From Verrucomicrobiota bacterium (GTDB taxonomy: Bacteria > Verrucomicrobiota > Verrucomicrobiia > Opitutales > Opitutaceae): a stretch of DNA of 40,248 nt. Below are positions 36,959 to 40,248 of this stretch, one piece after another. Position numbers and translations under genes: made by a program. The stretch spans positions 1 to 40,248 of the forward strand of contig JACQWL010000591.1 of NCBI GenBank assembly GCA_016209255.1, read 5' to 3'. Numbering within the stretch: position 1 is the stretch's first letter; the number at the start of each line of letters is the position of its first letter. The notes under the pieces are model-generated. The model made no database searches. It was not told the origin of the DNA and saw only the letters and a program-made list of their open reading frames with translations.

Positions 36959-39829
36959 ATGCATGTGACGATGAGAACCGGGCAAAATGCGGCGTTGCGA
37001 TGCGTGCTGTTCCTCGGGGCGCCGGGCTTCGTTTCGGCCCAAAGCAGGATCGACTACGCGGTGTGGGAGAAGTACCGCGCCCAGGTGCAGCATCCCGCCA
37101 CGGCGATCAAGCCCGTCGATCTGGAGCGGGCGAAACGGAACACCGCGCTTTACCCCTGGGCGAAGGACTACGTCGCGGAACTTCGCGCCGGTGCCGACGC
37201 GGCGCTGGCGAAGATCACGCCCGACGACCTGGCGCGGATGATCGAGCACACGACGCCGGGCTGCGTCGGTCCCTGCCCGGCCTGCCGGACCCAGGGCCTG
37301 CCCTGGCATCCCAGCGGCCAGTGGTCGTGGTCGGACGAAAATCCGGACCAGCTCACCTGCAGCGTGTGCCGCACGGTGTTCCCGAATTCCGCTTTCCCGG
37401 AAAGCGTCGTCTTGCAGAGCACGTGGGATCTGCGGCAGACGTTTGGGTTCGTGGGGGGCGAACCGTTCAACTGTTTCGGCTACCTGGCGCGCCCCAGCCT
37501 TACCGGCATCATCCGGGCGCGGAAGCTCGCCAGTGCCACCTCGCGCCTGCAAACGCTCTCCGTCGCCTGCTCGCTGCTCGGCGACGCGAAGTACGCCCGC
37601 GGCACGAAGGCGGTGCTGCTGCGCCTGGCCGACGTGCTGCCGAAATACCTGGTTCGCGCCGGTTACGCCTACGGCGAGTACGCCGATTGCGACCCGCATA
37701 TTGCCGCCGAGCGTATCGCCAACCTCCCTACCGATGAGCTGGTGGTGCCGCCCAACCGGCCCGACCGCAAGCTTCACGCCGCGTATTGGGCGGCCAGCCG
37801 CATCGGCTCGTCCGGCATGGACGGCGGCTGGGTGAGCCGCGTCGCCCAAGCCTACGACCTCACCTGCGACGCCCGGGATCACGGCACGCCCGTTTACTCG
37901 GATGAGGAACGCCGGCGCATCGAGCGCGACGTACTCCTGGAGAGCGCCTACCTGGCCGCGTGCGACCCGGGTATCAACAACAAGTCGGTGGGCAACCGCG
38001 CCGGGGCCGCGATGGTCGGCATGTGTGTCGGCCAGCCCGACCTCGTGTCCTTCGGGCTCGATGGCTTCCGGAAAACGGTGGACGGCTGGTTCCTGCCCGA
38101 CGGCGGCACCTCGGAGTCGGCCGCCTACGCGCTGATGACGATGGGGGGCATCCGCAACTTCGGGCTGATGTTCCGCGGCTACACCGATCCTCCCGGCTAC
38201 CGCAGTCGCGACGGCAGCCGCATCGACGACTTCGACGCGAGCCGCGACACCCGCTACGGCGACTGCTGGCAGGATCTGATCTGGACCCTCCAGGGCGACC
38301 TGCGCCACCCGCCCACCGCCGACTCCTACCGGACCACAGGCATCGGCGCCGCCTTCGCCGAACTGATCACCCTGTGTTACCCGACCGACGAGCACGTGGC
38401 GCTATTGAAGGAGCTGTCCAGAAAAGACGCGCCCACATCGCCCTCCGAGGCCATCTTCTACCGCGAGCCGGGCCTGGAATCCCGCGCGGTCCCGGCGCTC
38501 TCGTTGCCGGACGCGGTCTTTCCTTTCCTGTCCCAAGGGCACCTGCGCACCGGCGCGTCGGGCCGGGGCAGCCTGGCGCTGCTCAACGCCACCGATTGGG
38601 GCGGGCACCATCACCAGGATAGTTTGGACCTCTATTACTGGAAAGACGGCCGCGAGCTCCTCTCCGATCTGGGATACCTGTGGGATCATCCTGACAAACG
38701 CCAGACGGCCCGCACCTTCGCCCACAATCTCGTCCTGCTCGATGGCCAGGAGCAGCGCACGCGGGGGCGCGGCGGCAGCTTCCACCTCTTCGCCACGACC
38801 CCGCGGGTAAAGGTGATGGAGGCCTCCTCGGGCGCCTATGCCGCGGCCTCGATCTACCGGCGCACGGTCATTCAGGTGGACCACGGGGAGGCTGGCTCGT
38901 ACCTGGTGGACATCTTCCGCGCCGAAGGCGGGGGGAGCCGCCAGTTCGTGCTTCACGGCCCGGGGAACGACTACGAGGTGAAGGGGCTGGCCCTCGCTCC
39001 GGTCGCGCCTGAATCCAATCGACCGATACCGTCAACGCTGCCGTCGGCGGCACCGCCGCTGGAGAACGCCCGCACCGCGCCCGGGTCCGGTCCCTGGCAG
39101 GCGACCTGGCGACTGGGCAATGACTACACCTTCACCGCCCTTGCGCCCGGCGATGAACGCGAGAACGTCACGATCGGCGACGGCTGGGGCCAGCGCGACC
39201 ACCGCAACACCGATCGCGGCGCGAAGCTGCCTTACGTCATCCGCGCATCTCGGGGCGAGGGCCTGGACCAGTTCGTCACCGTTTTCGCCGGTGGCCCGGC
39301 TGCGAAGCCGCTGGCGAAAAGCGTGCGCCGCCTGCCGTTGCCCACGGGCGCCCCCGCCGATGCGGTGGTCCTGGCAATGGAGACTGCCCTCGGCACCGAC
39401 ATCATCGTCTCGATGCTCACGCCCGCACCCCTCCGGATCGCGACGCCCCTCGGCGAGCTGGCGTGCGACGGGCGCGTGGCGGCCATCCTCGGCAACCGCC
39501 AGCAGCCGCGGGAAACGGCGTTGTTTGGCGGCACGCGGTTGGAACTGGCGGGCGTCGCGCTTTCGTGTCCGCGCGCCACCTGCGGGGGCAAGATATCAGA
39601 TGTCGGCAGCGCGCCGGGCGAGTCCTGGTTCGTACTCGAGGGCGGGCTGCCCAAGGACGTGAACGGCCAGACGCTTTTCGTGCAGGACGGCGAGATGCGC
39701 CGCGGCTACCCGATCCGCGAGGTGCGAGTGGTGGACGGTCGTACCCGCGTCTATACCAAGGCGAACCAGGCGGGCTTCGAGGCGCGCCCGGGACAGTCGT
39801 GGGAGCTGGTGACGGCGGTGTGGCGGTAG
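36959..39829 (+). CDS. Heparinase II/III-like polysaccharide lyase
   Basis: 956 aa; GGWVSRVAQAYDL, WGGHHHQDSLDLYYWKDGRELLSDLGYLWD, LVDIFRAEGGGSRQFVLHGPG. Confidence 0.85.
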   Translation: MHVTMRTGQNAALRCVLFLGAPGFVSAQSRIDYAVWEKYRAQVQHPATAIKPVDLERAKRNTALYPWAKDYVAELRAGADAALAKITPDDLARMIEHTTPGCVGPCPACRTQGLPWHPSGQWSWSDENPDQLTCSVCRTVFPNSAFPESVVLQSTWDLRQTFGFVGGEPFNCFGYLARPSLTGIIRARKLASATSRLQTLSVACSLLGDAKYARGTKAVLLRLADVLPKYLVRAGYAYGEYADCDPHIAAERIANLPTDELVVPPNRPDRKLHAAYWAASRIGSSGMDGGWVSRVAQAYDLTCDARDHGTPVYSDEERRRIERDVLLESAYLAACDPGINNKSVGNRAGAAMVGMCVGQPDLVSFGLDGFRKTVDGWFLPDGGTSESAAYALMTMGGIRNFGLMFRGYTDPPGYRSRDGSRIDDFDASRDTRYGDCWQDLIWTLQGDLRHPPTADSYRTTGIGAAFAELITLCYPTDEHVALLKELSRKDAPTSPSEAIFYREPGLESRAVPALSLPDAVFPFLSQGHLRTGASGRGSLALLNATDWGGHHHQDSLDLYYWKDGRELLSDLGYLWDHPDKRQTARTFAHNLVLLDGQEQRTRGRGGSFHLFATTPRVKVMEASSGAYAAASIYRRTVIQVDHGEAGSYLVDIFRAEGGGSRQFVLHGPGNDYEVKGLALAPVAPESNRPIPSTLPSAAPPLENARTAPGSGPWQATWRLGNDYTFTALAPGDERENVTIGDGWGQRDHRNTDRGAKLPYVIRASRGEGLDQFVTVFAGGPAAKPLAKSVRRLPLPTGAPADAVVLAMETALGTDIIVSMLTPAPLRIATPLGELACDGRVAAILGNRQQPRETALFGGTRLELAGVALSCPRATCGGKISDVGSAPGESWFVLEGGLPKDVNGQTLFVQDGEMRRGYPIREVRVVDGRTRVYTKANQAGFEARPGQSWELVTAVWR

Positions 39830-39880
39830 CCCGGAGGTTTCGCACCGTGGCAATCGCAGCCAAAGGCGACTCCCCGCGGC

Positions 39881-39964
39881 ATCTTTCTCTTTCCTCTTTC
39901 TCTTTCTCCCGAAATCCCATCGTCCAACCCGAGAAAGAGTAAGATAAAGAGGAAAGAGAAAGAT
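39881..39964. repeat. Hairpin with pyrimidine/purine hexamer-like arms
   Basis: ATCTTTCTCTTTCCTCTTT (39881-39899) / AAAGAGGAAAGAGAAAGAT (39946-39964), 19 bp perfect. Confidence 0.92.
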
Positions 39965-40075
39965 CAAATCGTAGCGGCGTGGGACGACCGGGGTTTCCCA
40001 ATTTTGAACCGCGGGTCAAAATCGGGCGGGTGCCGGCCCGGCCGATCGATCGCCGTCCGCGCGGGGCGCCCGGTG

Positions 40076-40099
40076 AATTGTGGCCACGTGGCCACAATT
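40076..40099. repeat. 24-bp perfect palindrome AATTGTGGCCACGTGGCCACAATT
   Basis: Direct reading; centre CACGTG. Confidence 0.95.
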
Positions 40100-40142
40100 G
40101 GTTTGGAACTCGCGCCGGCTGTCCGATCCAACCGCGGTCGCC

Positions 40143-40248
40143 TCATCCGTCCAGCGGCGACCGCACACCCAGTCCCGGCTTTACCATCACGTGGGTGTAG
40201 ATCTGCGTGGCACCAGCCGCGTGGGCGCAGCCTATACGCGGTCTCGAC
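40143..40248 (-). CDS. C-terminal end of an integron-integrase-like tyrosine recombinase, truncated by the right edge
   Basis: ATQIYTHVMVKPGLGVRSPLDG* in frame; IYTHV + GVRSPLD typical of IntI C-termini. Residues upstream (SRPRIGCAHAAG) fit less well. Confidence 0.6.
   Translation of the reverse strand, partial: SRPRIGCAHAAGATQIYTHVMVKPGLGVRSPLDG

Noticed and set aside
36607-36960. Minus-strand ORF with HETHEKHAVKIHEYAG and a hydrophobic stretch
   Set aside because: Start lies in a short-unit repeat and no family is recognisable; a small membrane peptide (about 36650-36860) is possible but unsupported.
40076-40099. Palindrome beside the integrase tail as an attC/attI site
   Set aside because: Perfect CACGTG-centred symmetry without recognisable attC R/L box layout, and it lies at the 3' side of the integrase.
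1-40248. tRNA, rRNA or known riboswitch genes
   Set aside because: None recognised by eye; a covariance-model scan would be needed to exclude small RNAs.

Overview
High-GC window of a bacterial chromosome. The family complement and the 'LSPFVVS' TonB-receptor N-terminus suggest Verrucomicrobiota, probably Opitutaceae (inference only). Coding content: an edge-truncated, frameshifted DEAD/DEAH helicase; a glycan/nutrient region (FAD oxidoreductase, sialidase-like protein, HpcH/HpaI aldolase, TonB receptor, GntR and LacI regulators, SSS symporter, BNR-type protein, heparinase II/III-like protein); a TIR-TolB-TPR gene with degraded TIR relatives; two tandem gluzincin-like proteins with ruined HExxH motifs; an OGG-type DNA glycosylase; an OppA-like lipoprotein; and an ECF sigma factor fused through a membrane helix to a TonB C-terminal domain. 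The right edge carries an integron-integrase-like C-terminus. The most unusual signal lies between and inside the genes: more than a dozen long inverted repeats of several sequence families. Some have arms made of degenerate short tandem units (6, 7 or 9-10 nt). Inverted pairs of heptamer arrays punctuate the TIR locus, one pair carries a foldback insertion with an 11-bp direct repeat and a matching empty site nearby, and another heptamer array sits in frame inside the DNA glycosylase. All calls come from reading the sequence and supplied ORFs; no searches were run.
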